Source: Streptomyces lavendofoliae
Lineage (GTDB): Bacteria > Actinomycetota > Actinomycetes > Streptomycetales > Streptomycetaceae
DNA: 64,000 nucleotides
NCBI RefSeq assembly: GCF_014649735.1
Contig: NZ_BMTP01000006.1
Location: 347,548 to 411,547, forward strand
Direction of reading: 5' to 3'
In this document: positions 50,931 through 60,307 of the stretch, in pieces
Position numbering within the stretch: the stretch's first letter is position 1
Layout of the letters: the number at the start of each line of letters is the position of its first letter
The notes under the pieces: model-generated
Seen by the model: the letters and a program-made list of their open reading frames with translations, nothing else
Databases searched by the model: none
Told to the model about the DNA's origin: nothing
Position numbers and translations under genes: made by a program

Positions 50931-51121
50931 GACCCTCACCATGCTGGATGGGGCGCCCGGGCCGGTGCGGAGACACCCGGAATCCCCCGGCCGGCCCAAC
51001 GCCGGGTGGTGACCCGTTGGGCCGGGCGGGCGGCTCGGCGGCCCCGCGCGGGCCCGGACGGCCGGCACGGGGACCCGCGGGGAGGACGCTGTCCGGTGGA
51101 CCGAGCGAGGGAGTGACCACC

Positions 51122-51298
51122 GTGGAACGACAGCGAGAGCCGGGCGTGACGCCCCTGGGCGTGGTGGGCACCGCCGTGACGCTGGCGGCGCTCACCCTGC
51201 TGGTACGCGGCCGCCGGCGGGCGCCCCGCCGCCCCCGCGCCGACCGCCGCGCCCCCGGGGAGCGCTGGACGCCCCTGCTCCTCATCCCGGGCGCGTGA
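51122..51298 (+). CDS. Possible small membrane protein (58 aa)
   Basis: A short frame starting at GTG 51122 with GAGGGAG upstream encodes one membrane helix (LGVVGTAVTLAALTLLV) followed by an arginine-rich tail (RGRRRAPRRPRADRR). It lies in the gap between btaA and the convergent S1 protease gene. Codon use and the helix-then-basic-tail topology are plausible, but there is no recognisable family and it may be spurious. Confidence 0.35.
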   Translation: MERQREPGVTPLGVVGTAVTLAALTLLVRGRRRAPRRPRADRRAPGERWTPLLLIPGA

Positions 51299-51458
51299 CC
51301 CCGGCGCGGGACGCGGCGGGCTCACGCGTACGCCGGGGGGCACGGAGCCCGGACGGGGGCGGCGGCCCGGACCGGGGCGGGGCGGGGCCCCGTTGTCGCC
51401 GGGTGGCCCGGGTGCGCCGGGCGCGCCGGGTGCCGCGGACCTCCGGCGCGGCCCGGTG

Positions 51459-52571
51459 TCAGCCGCCGATGCGGGCGCCGACCGCCGCGAGGGCCGTGGT
51501 CACGGGCTGGAAGAACGTCTCGCCGCCCACGTCGCAGTTCCCGCTGCCGCCCGAGGTGAGGCCGATGGCGTCGCCCTCCCTGGTGAACAGGGAGCCGCCG
51601 CTGTCGCCGGGCTCGGCGCACACGTTCGTCTGGACGAGTCCCGTGACGGTGCCCTCGGGGTAGTTCACGGTGGCGTTCAGGCCGGTGACCTGACCGTCCC
51701 GCAGCCCGGTGGTGCTGCCCATGCGGAACACCTGCTGTCCGACCGCCGCCTCAGCGGCCTGCCGGATGTCCAGCTTCCGCCCACCGCCCACGTCGACGAC
51801 GCTCGGTGCCTCGGCGTTCGGGTCGTCGTACGTGACGAGGCCGAAGTCCCCCTCGCCGGGGAAGACGCTCTCCCGCACCGAGCCGAGCGCCGTGCCGTTT
51901 CCGTCCGCCCACTGCCGCGAGGCGGCGGTGCAGTGCCCGGCGGTGAGGAACCCGTTCCGCCCGTCCTGCGTGGTGACGTTGAAGCCGAGCGAGCAGCGCG
52001 AGCCACCGCCGAAGATGGCGTCGCCGCCGTCGGCGAAGGGCTTGAACTCGCCTTGGGACTTCCGCAGGCGGGCCATGCCCGGCCCCAGGGACGCGACCGC
52101 CGACTCCAGCCTGTCCCAGCGGTCGCCGGTGACCGTGCGGTCGGCGGTGACGACAACCTGGTTCGTCCGGGGGTCGAGGGCCCACGCGGTCCCGGGAATC
52201 CCCGCCTTCCGTGACAGCGTGCGGGTGGCGGAGGTCAGTTCGCCGGTGCTGTTGCGTACGGGCCGGGCGACCGCGCCGGCCCGCTCGACCTCGGCCTTCT
52301 CCGTCCCGTCGCCGTCCGCCACGTTGACCACGAGCTTCCGCTCGGCGGCGTCGTAGTACGCCCCTCCGTAGGAGTCGCCGAGGGCCGCGCCGAGCTGCCG
52401 GGCCACCTGTGCGGCGGACGCGGCGTTCAGGGTCCTGGCGGTGACCCGCTCCGGTTCCGGACCGGGCGGGGAAGCGTTGGCGTTGGGCAGCAGGATCGCC
52501 GCCGCTGCCATGCCGACCGCCCCGGCTCCTGCGAGGACGGCTTTTCGCTTGGGTATGCGCCTGTGACTCAA
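51459..52571 (-). CDS. Secreted S1-family serine protease (streptogrisin type)
   Basis: The 370-aa preproprotease has a signal peptide (residues 1-33 ending NANA), an alpha-lytic-type propeptide, and a mature domain starting near [13 protein letters not shown]. The catalytic triad is in TAGHC (His), [10 protein letters not shown] (Asp) and PGDSGGS (Ser), with paired cysteines around the histidine loop. The start is TTG at 52571 with AGGAG upstream. It is divergent from the large PP2C gene across a 291-bp gap that contains an imperfect palindrome with CGCGGTC/GACCGCG arms at 52749-52771. Confidence 0.92.
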   Translation of the reverse strand: MSHRRIPKRKAVLAGAGAVGMAAAAILLPNANASPPGPEPERVTARTLNAASAAQVARQLGAALGDSYGGAYYDAAERKLVVNVADGDGTEKAEVERAGAVARPVRNSTGELTSATRTLSRKAGIPGTAWALDPRTNQVVVTADRTVTGDRWDRLESAVASLGPGMARLRKSQGEFKPFADGGDAIFGGGSRCSLGFNVTTQDGRNGFLTAGHCTAASRQWADGNGTALGSVRESVFPGEGDFGLVTYDDPNAEAPSVVDVGGGRKLDIRQAAEAAVGQQVFRMGSTTGLRDGQVTGLNATVNYPEGTVTGLVQTNVCAEPGDSGGSLFTREGDAIGLTSGGSGNCDVGGETFFQPVTTALAAVGARIGG

Positions 52572-52862
52572 CTCCGCTGCTCCTGCTGCTGGTTCGGACT
52601 CCGGTGGCCGTCGGCGACCGGGGGGACGCGTCCGCCCCTAGGTACGGACGGTGCGGCGGATGCGTTCACCGCCGCGACGGCCGGTTCGCCGCGACCGCCC
52701 GGTCGCGATCCCCGGCGTGCCCCGCCGTGGCCCCGGGCGCGATCACGGCGCGGTCACCGGTGGCGACCGCGCGCGGGCCGGTCGCACCCCTTGCCGGGGC
52801 CGCGAGGGCCGCCGGGACCGCGCGGGTCGCTCCGGAAGACGATGCGATGTTAGAAATAGGGC

Positions 52863-55649
52863 ATGAGCGGACGTCTCGGACGGACCAGGCGAGCGTCGGG
52901 CCGCCCGGCCCCGGGACGCGAACCGAGCGCTCCTGACCGGCCCCGGCCCCCGGCCGCGCGGCGACCGGCGGGCGGAGGAGTGCGGTCGCTGCTGGGCGTG
53001 CGCACCGTCGCCGGTCAGGTGCTGCTGCTCCAGATCGTGGTAGCGGTGCTGCTGATCGCGGCCGCCGTGGCCGGACTGGCGGTCCAGGCCCGTTACAACG
53101 GCGAGCACGAGGCCCAGAACCGCTCGCTGGCCGCCGCCGAGTCCTTCGCGGACGCCCCGGGCACCGTGGCGGCGCTGAGGTCGCCCGACCCGACCGCCGC
53201 GCTGCAGTCCTCGGTGCGCAGGGCCCGGGACGGCTCCGGCCTGGACTTCATCGCGGTGATGACCCCGGACGGGACACGGGTCGCCGACAACGAACCGTCG
53301 CTGGTGGGCCGCCGGGCCGAGGGGGTGGAACGCGCCGCCGCGGGGACCGCCTTCACGGAGATCTTCGAAGGCGCTCCCAACGACGCGGCCCGCGCGGTCG
53401 TCCCCGTCACCGACGCCGACGGTTCGGTGGTGGGGCTGGTGAGCGCGGGTGTCTCGATCGAGAACGTGGGGGACGCGGTCAACCGCCACCTCCCGGTGCT
53501 CCTGGCCTCCGCCGGCGCGGCGCTCGCGCTGGCGGTCGGCAGCTCGGCGCTGGTGAGCCGGCGGCTGCGCCGGCAGACCCACGGCCTGGGGCCCACCGAG
53601 ATGACCCGGATGTACGAACACCACGACGCCGTTCTGCACGCGGCGCGCGAGGGCGTGCTCATCATCGGGGACGACGGTCGGCTGACGCTGGTCAACGACG
53701 AGGCACGGCGGCTGCTGGAGCTGCCGCCGGACGCGGAGGGGCGCCCCGTCACCGACCTGGGCCTGGACGTGGGCACCGCCGAGCTGCTCGCCTCGGGCCG
53801 CGCCGTGACCGACGAGGTCCACCTCGCCGGGGACCGCCTGCTGGCCGTCAACACCCGCCCCACCGCCCCGTACGGCGGGGCGTCCGGTACGGTCGCGACG
53901 CTCCGCGACACCACCGAGCTGCGCGCGGTGTCGGGGATGGCGGAGGTGGCCCGGGAACGGCTGCGGCTGCTGTACGAGGCCGGTGTGCGGATCGGGACGT
54001 CGCTGGACGTGGTGCGGACCGCCGAGGAGCTGTCGGAGGTGACGGTCCCGGGGTTCGCGGACTTCGTCACGGTGGAGCTGCTCGATCCCGTGCTGCGCGG
54101 CGAGGAGCCGTCGGGCACGCACACCGAGATGCGGCGTACGGCGGTCAGCGGCATCCGGGACGACCACCCGCTCCAGCCGGTGGGCGACCTGCTCCGGTTC
54201 GCCGTCGCCACCACGCCGATGGCGGCGGCGCTGGCGAGCGGGCACGCGGTGCTGGAGCCCGATCTGGACGTCGCGCACGGCTGGCGGGCGCAGGACCCCT
54301 CGGGGGCCCGGGAGGCCCTCGCGTACGGCATCCACTCCCTGGTCACCGTGCCGTTGCAGGCGCGCGGAGTGGTGCTGGGCATGGCGAACTTCTGGCGCTC
54401 CGAGCGGCCGGAGCGGTTCGAGGAGGAGGACCTCGCCTTCGCCGAGGAGGTGGCCGCCCGGGCGGCGGTCGCCATCGACAACGCGCGCCGCTTCACCCGC
54501 GAGCACACCATGGCCGTCACCCTCCAGCGCAGCCTGCTGCCACGGGTCCTGCCGGAGCAGGGCGCGCTGGACATCGCGTACCGGTACCTGCCGGCGCAGG
54601 CGGGGGTGGGCGGCGACTGGTTCGACGTCATCCCGCTGCCGGGGGCGCGGGTCGCGCTGGTGGTGGGTGACGTGGTGGGGCACGGTCTGCACGCCGCCGC
54701 CACGATGGGCCGGCTGCGGACGGCGGTGCACAACTTCTCCGCGCTGGACCTGCCTCCGGACGAGCTGCTGGGCCACCTGGACGAGCTGGTGTCCCGCATC
54801 GACCAGGAGGAGGCCGGTGACGGCGAGGGCATCACCGGGGCGACCTGCCTGTACGCGATCTACGATCCGGCGTCCGGCCGGTGCAGCGTGGCGACCGCGG
54901 GGCACTTCGCCCCGGTCCTGCTCCTGCCGGACGGCACGGTGGACTGCCCCGACGTGCCGGTCTTCCCGCCCCTGGGGCTGGGGAATCTGCCGTTCGAGAC
55001 CGCCGAGCTGCAGCTGGCGGAGGGCACCCAGCTGGTGCTCTACACCGACGGGCTGATCGAGTACCGCGAGCGTGATGTGGACACCGGGCTCCGCGTGCTG
55101 CGCGAGACGCTGTCGGGACACCCGGAACGGACGCCCGAGGAGACCTGTCAGGCGGTGTTCGGCGCCATGCTGCCGCCGCACCGGAGCGACGACATCGCGT
55201 TGCTGGTGGCGCGGACGAGCCTGATGGACCGGGGCCGGGTCGCCGAGTGGGACGTGCCGCCCGACCCCTCGGCCGTCGCAACGGTGCGGGCCGCGTGCGG
55301 GCGCCAGCTGGAGCAGTGGGGGCTGGAGGACATCGGATTCAGCACCGAGCTGATGCTCAGCGAGCTGATCACCAACGCCATCCGCTACGGCTCCGAGCCG
55401 ATCCACGTGCGGATGCTGTACGAGCGCTGCCTGATCTGCGAAGTGTCGGACGGCAGCAGCACCTCCCCGCACCTGCGGCGGGCGGCCACCACCGACGAGG
55501 GCGGCCGGGGGTTGTTCCTGGTGTCCCAGTTCGCCGAGCGGTGGGGCACCCGGTACACCCCGACCGGCAAGGTGATGTGGACGGAACAGTCCCCGGCTGC
55601 CGGGCCCCGGCAGCCGGTGGAGCTGATGCTGGACGACGTGTCCTGGTGA
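52863..55649 (+). CDS. Membrane PP2C/SpoIIE-type phosphatase, paralogue of the gene at 15-2756
   Basis: The 928-aa protein has the same layout as the first gene: membrane helix (residues about 49-75), CitA/DcuS-like extracytoplasmic sensor, second helix, the shared linker RRLRRQTHGLGPTEMTRMYE, PAS, GAF, SpoIIE phosphatase (GGDWFDVIPLPG, VGDVVGHGLHAA) and C-terminal HATPase_c (SELITNAIRYG, GGRGLFLVSQ). Whole motifs are identical in the two, while the sensor regions differ, so they probably respond to different ligands. An N-terminal basic, Pro-rich extension of about 40 residues is specific to this copy. It ends at a very strong hairpin. Confidence 0.93.
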   Translation: MSGRLGRTRRASGRPAPGREPSAPDRPRPPAARRPAGGGVRSLLGVRTVAGQVLLLQIVVAVLLIAAAVAGLAVQARYNGEHEAQNRSLAAAESFADAPGTVAALRSPDPTAALQSSVRRARDGSGLDFIAVMTPDGTRVADNEPSLVGRRAEGVERAAAGTAFTEIFEGAPNDAARAVVPVTDADGSVVGLVSAGVSIENVGDAVNRHLPVLLASAGAALALAVGSSALVSRRLRRQTHGLGPTEMTRMYEHHDAVLHAAREGVLIIGDDGRLTLVNDEARRLLELPPDAEGRPVTDLGLDVGTAELLASGRAVTDEVHLAGDRLLAVNTRPTAPYGGASGTVATLRDTTELRAVSGMAEVARERLRLLYEAGVRIGTSLDVVRTAEELSEVTVPGFADFVTVELLDPVLRGEEPSGTHTEMRRTAVSGIRDDHPLQPVGDLLRFAVATTPMAAALASGHAVLEPDLDVAHGWRAQDPSGAREALAYGIHSLVTVPLQARGVVLGMANFWRSERPERFEEEDLAFAEEVAARAAVAIDNARRFTREHTMAVTLQRSLLPRVLPEQGALDIAYRYLPAQAGVGGDWFDVIPLPGARVALVVGDVVGHGLHAAATMGRLRTAVHNFSALDLPPDELLGHLDELVSRIDQEEAGDGEGITGATCLYAIYDPASGRCSVATAGHFAPVLLLPDGTVDCPDVPVFPPLGLGNLPFETAELQLAEGTQLVLYTDGLIEYRERDVDTGLRVLRETLSGHPERTPEETCQAVFGAMLPPHRSDDIALLVARTSLMDRGRVAEWDVPPDPSAVATVRAACGRQLEQWGLEDIGFSTELMLSELITNAIRYGSEPIHVRMLYERCLICEVSDGSSTSPHLRRAATTDEGGRGLFLVSQFAERWGTRYTPTGKVMWTEQSPAAGPRQPVELMLDDVSW

Positions 55650-55654
55650 CCGGG

Positions 55655-55689
55655 CGCCGGGCCGGGCCGGTGCCCGGCCCGGCCCGGCG
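55655..55689 (+). terminator. Strong hairpin terminator after the second PP2C gene
   Basis: Perfect 16-bp stem CGCCGGGCCGGGCCGG / CCGGCCCGGCCCGGCG with a 3-nt loop, 5 nt after the stop codon. Confidence 0.8.
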
Positions 55690-56104
55690 AGCGGGAGCGG
55701 AGTGCGGGTGGTACGCGTTTGCTTTCGGAAGCGCCATGGACGGGCCGCGGTGAGCCCGCTCCGGCGGAAGCGCACCCGCCGTGCCCCGCTCTCCGCTGCC
55801 GACGTCCGCCCAGAGCGACCGGTCGGCGTCGCGCCGTTCGCCGCTCTCTCGCACCCTTTGTGCCCTATTTAACCGCTTATGCGCGCTACACCGGCATTGC
55901 ACTGACCACCCATGTTGGGTGGCTTACAAGGGAATTGTCGCCACCGGTCGGCACGCGTGACAAGAATCACCGGCACCTTTCGCCGCCGACCCGCCCGATG
56001 GGCTGTTTTCCCGTTCGTACACAGCGAAGTTGACGGTCCACCATCCGGAACGAACGGGTCCGCGGCGTTCGGACCGCGCCTTGTTCCACCCGGCACCTCT
56101 CGCT
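55690..56104. other. Non-coding region upstream of the riboswitch
   Basis: This ~415-bp AT-richer stretch (TATTTAACCGC, TTGTCGCC) contains no convincing gene. CCACCCA-TGT-TGGGTGG (55906-55922) is a perfect inverted repeat and a possible operator. The promoter of the riboswitch transcript should lie near its right end. Confidence 0.45.
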
Positions 56105-56315
56105 TACGGTCCCCTCAATCCGGATGGAACGCCGAATCCTGCCGCCGTCCGGTGACCCCACCCACTCACGTACGCACGGCAGGAGCGGGGGACCCAGGTA
56201 AGCCGCCGATCCGGAGCATTCGCCGGAACGGCTCGGGGTGAAGTCGCGCTCATCGCGCGGCCGGACATCTCCCGTCCGAACCCGACAGCTCACCTCGCAG
56301 GCGCCGGAGAGGAAT
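56105..56315 (+). ncRNA. c-di-AMP riboswitch (ydaO/yuaA class)
   Basis: The leader before the LysM/transglycosylase gene shows the conserved ydaO elements in order: GGATGGAACGCCGAATCCTG, GGGGGACCCAGGTAAGCCG, TCGGGGTGAAGTC, then CCCGACAGCTCACCTCGCAGGC, shown here in overlapping pieces of at most 20 bases. The 3' end GGAGAGG is the ribosome site. In Streptomyces this class controls cell-wall-remodelling genes such as rpfA, turning expression down when c-di-AMP is high (established). Boundaries are approximate. Confidence 0.82.
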
Positions 56316-56320
56316 TCGCC

Positions 56321-57058
56321 ATGCCCGCAAAGGGTAAGCACCGCCGTCCCAAGAGCAGCCCGCTCACCCGTCGTCTCGTCGCCGCGGCAACGGGCGGCGC
56401 CGCACTCGCGCTGCCCGTGATCGGCGCCACCACCGCGCAGGCGGCCCCGAACGTCGCACCCGCCGTCACGGCGAAGGCCGGTGCGGTCACGTACGCGGTC
56501 GTCGCGGGCGACTCCCTGTCCTCGATCGCGAGGGAGCACGGGGTGAGCGGCGGCTGGAAGAAGCTGTACGAGGACAACCGGAAGGCCGTCGGCGCCGACC
56601 CGTCGCTGATCCGCCCCGGCCTCACGCTGACCATCGGCGCCAAGGCCGCGGTCGTGCGCACGGCCACCGCGCCCGAGCGGGCCGACCGGTCCGCCGAGCG
56701 GAAGGCGGCGCCGGTCGCCGCCAAGGCCGCGACGTACCCGGACAACCTGGACGGGTGGATCCGGGAGGCGCTGGACGTCATGGCCCGGCACGGCATCCCC
56801 GGCTCGTACGAGGGCATCCACCGCAACATCATGCGCGAGTCCTCGGGCAACCCGTTCGCCATCAACAACTGGGACATCAACGCCGTGAACGGCACTCCCT
56901 CGAAGGGGCTCCTCCAGGTCATCGCGCCGACCTTCGAGGCGTACCACGTGCCGGGCACCTCGACGGACCCGTACGACCCGGTCGCCAACATCACCGCCGC
57001 CTGTAACTACGCGGCCGACCGGTACGGCTCCATCGACAACGTCAACGGCCCGTACTAG
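56321..57058 (+). CDS. Secreted LysM / lytic transglycosylase-like (Rpf-type) cell-wall protein
   Basis: The 245-aa secreted protein has a signal peptide (residues 1-41, ending AQA), a LysM peptidoglycan-binding domain (about 55-103, opening TYAVVAGDSLSSIA) and a C-terminal soluble-lytic-transglycosylase fold (about 140-245) with the likely catalytic E173 in MRESSGNP, then SKGLLQVIAPTF. It probably cleaves peptidoglycan during growth or germination. The ribosome site GGAGAGG is at the end of the riboswitch, so c-di-AMP would control initiation or read-through. A strong hairpin follows. Confidence 0.92.
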   Translation: MPAKGKHRRPKSSPLTRRLVAAATGGAALALPVIGATTAQAAPNVAPAVTAKAGAVTYAVVAGDSLSSIAREHGVSGGWKKLYEDNRKAVGADPSLIRPGLTLTIGAKAAVVRTATAPERADRSAERKAAPVAAKAATYPDNLDGWIREALDVMARHGIPGSYEGIHRNIMRESSGNPFAINNWDINAVNGTPSKGLLQVIAPTFEAYHVPGTSTDPYDPVANITAACNYAADRYGSIDNVNGPY

Positions 57059-57102
57059 GACCGGACCGGGACGGGGTTACCGCCCGCCCTCACGCATCCG
57101 CC

Positions 57103-57140
57103 CGCCGGGGCCGGCCGCACCTCCGCGGCCGGCCCCGGCG
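57103..57140 (+). terminator. Hairpin terminator after the LysM/transglycosylase gene
   Basis: Perfect 16-bp stem CGCCGGGGCCGGCCGC / GCGGCCGGCCCCGGCG with a 6-nt loop, 44 nt after the stop. Confidence 0.8.
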
Positions 57141-57376
57141 TCGTCACGCCGCCGCCCGCCCGCACCGGAGGGCCTCGGCGGGCGCACCGCCGGCGCGGGC
57201 GGGGGTCCCCAGGGCGGGACGACCGGGCTTCCCTCTCCCCGGCTCTCCGCTGAGCGGCGCGTTTCCCGCGCGTACGCGGGCCGCCGGGAGTGGGCCACAC
57301 GGACTGCGGGCCGTTGCATAGTCATGCATTTCATGACAATATTACCCATACCGCGCTTGACGAGGAGTTTCCCCGC

Positions 57377-57535
57377 ATGGCCCACGAAGCCGACCCGACT
57401 GCTCCCACCCCCGCACGACGCGTCGACATCGCCTCCGCCCGCGACTGCCACGACTGCGGCGAGTGGGGCACCGTCATCGACTGCCACGGCCACGACGCGC
57501 CGTGCCCGTCCTGTCAGCGACCCCGCCGGGCGTGA
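57377..57535 (+). CDS. Small CxxC zinc-ribbon-like protein (52 aa)
   Basis: The 52-aa acidic-then-basic protein has CHDCGEW and CHGHDAPCPSC, that is two CxxC pairs plus two histidines, enough to hold a zinc ion. ATG at 57377 has GAGGAG upstream. The AT-rich region just before it (near 57330, CATGACAATATT) is a likely promoter. No family is recognised; small zinc-binding proteins like this occur in Streptomyces as stand-alone genes. Between its stop and the aminopropyltransferase stop (57536-57737) there is no clear gene. Confidence 0.6.
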   Translation: MAHEADPTAPTPARRVDIASARDCHDCGEWGTVIDCHGHDAPCPSCQRPRRA

Positions 57536-57737
57536 CGCACCGCCGCCCCGGACGGCACCCGCGCGAGTCATGACACCGCCGCGCCAAGCGGGAAATCCAA
57601 TGACGATCCACCCGGCCGAGATCGGGCCGGAGCGGGTGCTCACCGAGCTGGGCCCCGTGCCCCGCCGTCCGTCCGCTACGGCGCCTTCGCCGAGCGGTAC
57701 CCGGTTCCCGGTCGGCTCGGGGGGCCACCGGACACGC

Positions 57738-59336
57738 TCAGTAGTTCTCCCATTCGTGGGCGGTGTACTCCAGCACCGCCGGGTCCATCAGCGTGCTCGC
57801 CCGTACGTCCTGGGGGCGCCGGTCCACCGGGAAGACGGCGGCGGCGGCGAGGACGTCGTCGTCGAGGAAGCGGAGGGGCGGGGCGCCGGCCGCGAGGCGC
57901 AGCGCGGGCGGCGGGCCGCCGCCGGGGGTGGCGAGGACGAAGCCCCAGTTGCCGAAGCTGGGCACGTCGACCTGGTACGGGGTGGTGGCGTACCCGGCCT
58001 CGCGGAGGGATGCGGCGATGGACCAGAACGACTTGGGCGCGAAGAACGGCGAGCCGCCCTGCACCATGACACGGCTGTCGGGCGCCAGGACGCGGCCGAG
58101 CAGGTGGTAGAACTCCACGCTGTACAGCTTGGCCAGCGCCGCGGTGTCGGGGTCGGGGAAGTCGATGAGCACCGCGTCGTAGCGCCGGCCGGCGTCCCGC
58201 AGCCAGGTGAAGGCGTCGGCGTGGACGACCGTGACGCGCGGGTCGGCCAGCGCGCGGTCGTTGAGGTCGAGCAGCGGGGTGAAGGTGCGGGCCAGGCGGG
58301 TCATCGCCGGGTCCAGGTCGACCAGGGTCACCGTGTCGACGTCGTCGTAGCGCAGGACCTCGCGGAGGGCCAGCGCGTCACCGCCGCCGAGGATCAGGAC
58401 GGAGGAGCGTTTCCCCGCCAGCGCGGGGTGGACGAGCGCCTCGTGGTAGCGGTACTCGTCCACGGAGGAGAACTGGAGGTCGCCGTTGAGGAACAGCCGG
58501 GTGTCCGGCTCGCCGGTGAAGGCGGTGGAGCGGGTGACGACGATGTCCTGGTACGGCGTGGTCTCGGCGTGCACGATCGGGTCGCGGTAGAGCTGCTGGC
58601 GGGCGGTGACCTCGATGTCCTCCGCCAGGACGTACACCGTGGCCAGGATCGCGAGGACGCCGGCCGCCCCGGCGAGCAGTCCGCGCCGCACCATGGGGCG
58701 GGTCTCCCGGCGGAAGATCCACAGGACCACGACGACACCGGCCACCGCGTTGACCGCGCCCACCACGAGCGCGCCCTTGAGCTGACCGAACGCGGGCAGG
58801 AGCAGCAGCGGGAAGCAGAGGCCGCCCACGAGCGCGCCGACGTAGTCGGCGGCGAACATGTCGGCGACGGCGCTGCCCGCCTCCTGCCGCCTGATGCGCT
58901 GGAGCAGCGTCATCAGCAGCGGGATCTCGGCGCCGACCAGCAGGCCGACGACGAACGAGACGACCACCATGGCCGGCATGTAGAGCCTCAGCCAGGCGAA
59001 GGCGACGTACAGGACGAGCACCGACAGGCCGCCGACCAGGGCGAGCAGGATCTCGACGAGGGCGAAGGCGCCGACCGCCCGGTGTTGCAGCGGTTTGGCC
59101 GCCAGGGAGCCGATGCCCATGGCGAAGACCATGACGGAGATGACCACGGAGGTCTGCATCACGGAGTTGCCGATGAGGTAGCTGCCGAGGGCCGTCAGCG
59201 CCAGTTCGTAGACCAGGCCGCAGGCGGCGCAGACGAACACCGCGAGCAGCAGCAGGAGCCGTGTCCCGCGCGCGTATGCCCCCGGCGGCCGGGGGGCGGC
59301 GTCCGGTGCGGGGCGGTCGAGGACGGTGGTGCTCAT
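57738..59336 (-). CDS. Membrane-bound polyamine aminopropyltransferase (spermidine synthase-like)
   Basis: The 532-aa protein has an N-terminal half with about seven membrane helices (residues 25-250) and a C-terminal spermidine-synthase domain with the ILGGGDALALREVL SAM-binding motif, VTLVDLDPAMTRLAR and the DFPDPDTAAL active-site segment. It transfers aminopropyl groups from decarboxylated SAM to an amine. The catalytic domain is expected at the membrane. It is part of a conserved actinobacterial group with DUF350, DUF4247 and DUF2617 proteins; 7 nt separate it from the DUF350 gene. Confidence 0.88.
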   Translation of the reverse strand: MSTTVLDRPAPDAAPRPPGAYARGTRLLLLLAVFVCAACGLVYELALTALGSYLIGNSVMQTSVVISVMVFAMGIGSLAAKPLQHRAVGAFALVEILLALVGGLSVLVLYVAFAWLRLYMPAMVVVSFVVGLLVGAEIPLLMTLLQRIRRQEAGSAVADMFAADYVGALVGGLCFPLLLLPAFGQLKGALVVGAVNAVAGVVVVLWIFRRETRPMVRRGLLAGAAGVLAILATVYVLAEDIEVTARQQLYRDPIVHAETTPYQDIVVTRSTAFTGEPDTRLFLNGDLQFSSVDEYRYHEALVHPALAGKRSSVLILGGGDALALREVLRYDDVDTVTLVDLDPAMTRLARTFTPLLDLNDRALADPRVTVVHADAFTWLRDAGRRYDAVLIDFPDPDTAALAKLYSVEFYHLLGRVLAPDSRVMVQGGSPFFAPKSFWSIAASLREAGYATTPYQVDVPSFGNWGFVLATPGGGPPPALRLAAGAPPLRFLDDDVLAAAAVFPVDRRPQDVRASTLMDPAVLEYTAHEWENY

Positions 59337-59343
59337 GGGGGGT

Positions 59344-59781
59344 TCAGGAAACGGCGGCGCCGACCATGAAGGCCGTGCCGAGGTACATCGCCGCCTGGAC
59401 CCAGGCGGCGGGGTGGGGGCTGGTCCCGTTGTCGTCGAGCACGGCGTGGCCCAGGCGGCCGGGGGTCAGCAGCCCCACGACGACGGAGATCAGCGTCATC
59501 ACGACGACACCAGCGAGGCCGTACAGCAGGGTGCTGAACAGGCCCTCGGCGAGACCCAGTTCCGATTCGCTGGCCCGGATCGACTGCTCGATGACGAGGC
59601 CGATGGCGAGGGTCTGGCCGGCGAGGAGGACCGCGGCGCCGCGGTTGCGCTCGGTCCACACCACGTGGAGGAGCTTGCCGGGGGTGACGAGGTCGAGCGC
59701 GATGAAGCCGACCGCCATCACGACGAAGCCGACCAGGCCGTAGAGCAGGGCGGTGCCTGCCGACTCGAAGATCTCTGCCAC
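59344..59781 (-). CDS. DUF350 membrane protein
   Basis: The 145-aa protein has four predicted membrane helices in two similar halves (LLYGLVGFVVMAVGFIALDLVTPGK and LLYGLAGVVVMTLISVVVGLLTPG, given here as recurring LLYGL-x-G-V-V-M blocks), typical of DUF350. Function unknown. It lies directly upstream of the aminopropyltransferase and downstream of the DUF4247-like gene, with which it is conserved as a unit in Streptomyces. Confidence 0.82.
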   Translation of the reverse strand: MAEIFESAGTALLYGLVGFVVMAVGFIALDLVTPGKLLHVVWTERNRGAAVLLAGQTLAIGLVIEQSIRASESELGLAEGLFSTLLYGLAGVVVMTLISVVVGLLTPGRLGHAVLDDNGTSPHPAAWVQAAMYLGTAFMVGAAVS

Positions 59782-59890
59782 GGTGTGCCTTTCGGGGACG
59801 TCGTCGAGGAGTGCGGGATGTGCGGGAGGTACAGGAGGCGCGGGGAGCGCGGGAGGGGCGGCCGGGACAGGGGTCCGCCGGCCCGGCCGG

Positions 59891-60307
59891 TCACTTGCCG
59901 GAGCCGGGGCCCCCGCCGCGGAACGCGGCGCTGTCGGGGTCCGGCCACGCGGAGCCCACGTGGGTGCGCCAGCGGTGGTAGCCGGTGCGGTAGTCGGCGA
60001 TCTCGATCAGACTGCCCCTGCCGGTGGCGAGCGGGCTGATCCCGACGATGTCGTCGCGGTAGCGGAGGAACACCTTGTCGCCGTCGGTCAGGCGGGCGAC
60101 GGCCGAGGTGTTGCCGTCGATCTCGTCGGCGACCTTGGACGCCGGGTCGGCCCTGTCGACGTAGTCCGCCCCCCGGGAGGAGTACGCGCCGCGGATCCAG
60201 CCCGACGGCACGCCGTTGCCGTCGTCGTCGTCGTCCGGCTCGCTGGAGCAGGCGGCGAGGGCCAGCGTGGCGAGGAGCAGCACGCTGATGCGTCGAGCGG
60301 TCTTCAT
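59891..60307 (-). CDS. DUF4247-like lipoprotein
   Basis: The 138-aa product has a lipoprotein signal (residues 1-20 with LALAAC, lipidated Cys20), an acidic stretch EPDDDDDGN and a C-terminal globular domain with WIRGAYSSRGADYVDRAD. Family function is unknown. ATG at 60307 overlaps the stop of the DUF2617-like gene (ATGA). Confidence 0.75.
   Translation of the reverse strand: MKTARRISVLLLATLALAACSSEPDDDDDGNGVPSGWIRGAYSSRGADYVDRADPASKVADEIDGNTSAVARLTDGDKVFLRYRDDIVGISPLATGRGSLIEIADYRTGYHRWRTHVGSAWPDPDSAAFRGGGPGSGK

Noticed and set aside
52743..55775. 1010-codon open frame antisense to the second PP2C gene
   Set aside because: Same kind of shadow frame: Arg/His/Gln-rich, no domain, fully explained by codon bias of the plus-strand gene.
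57601..57737. Possible small gene or gene remnant starting MTIHPAEIGPERV
   Set aside because: The open frame continues into the antisense of the aminopropyltransferase without a believable stop or ribosome site. An alternative frame would need a shift.
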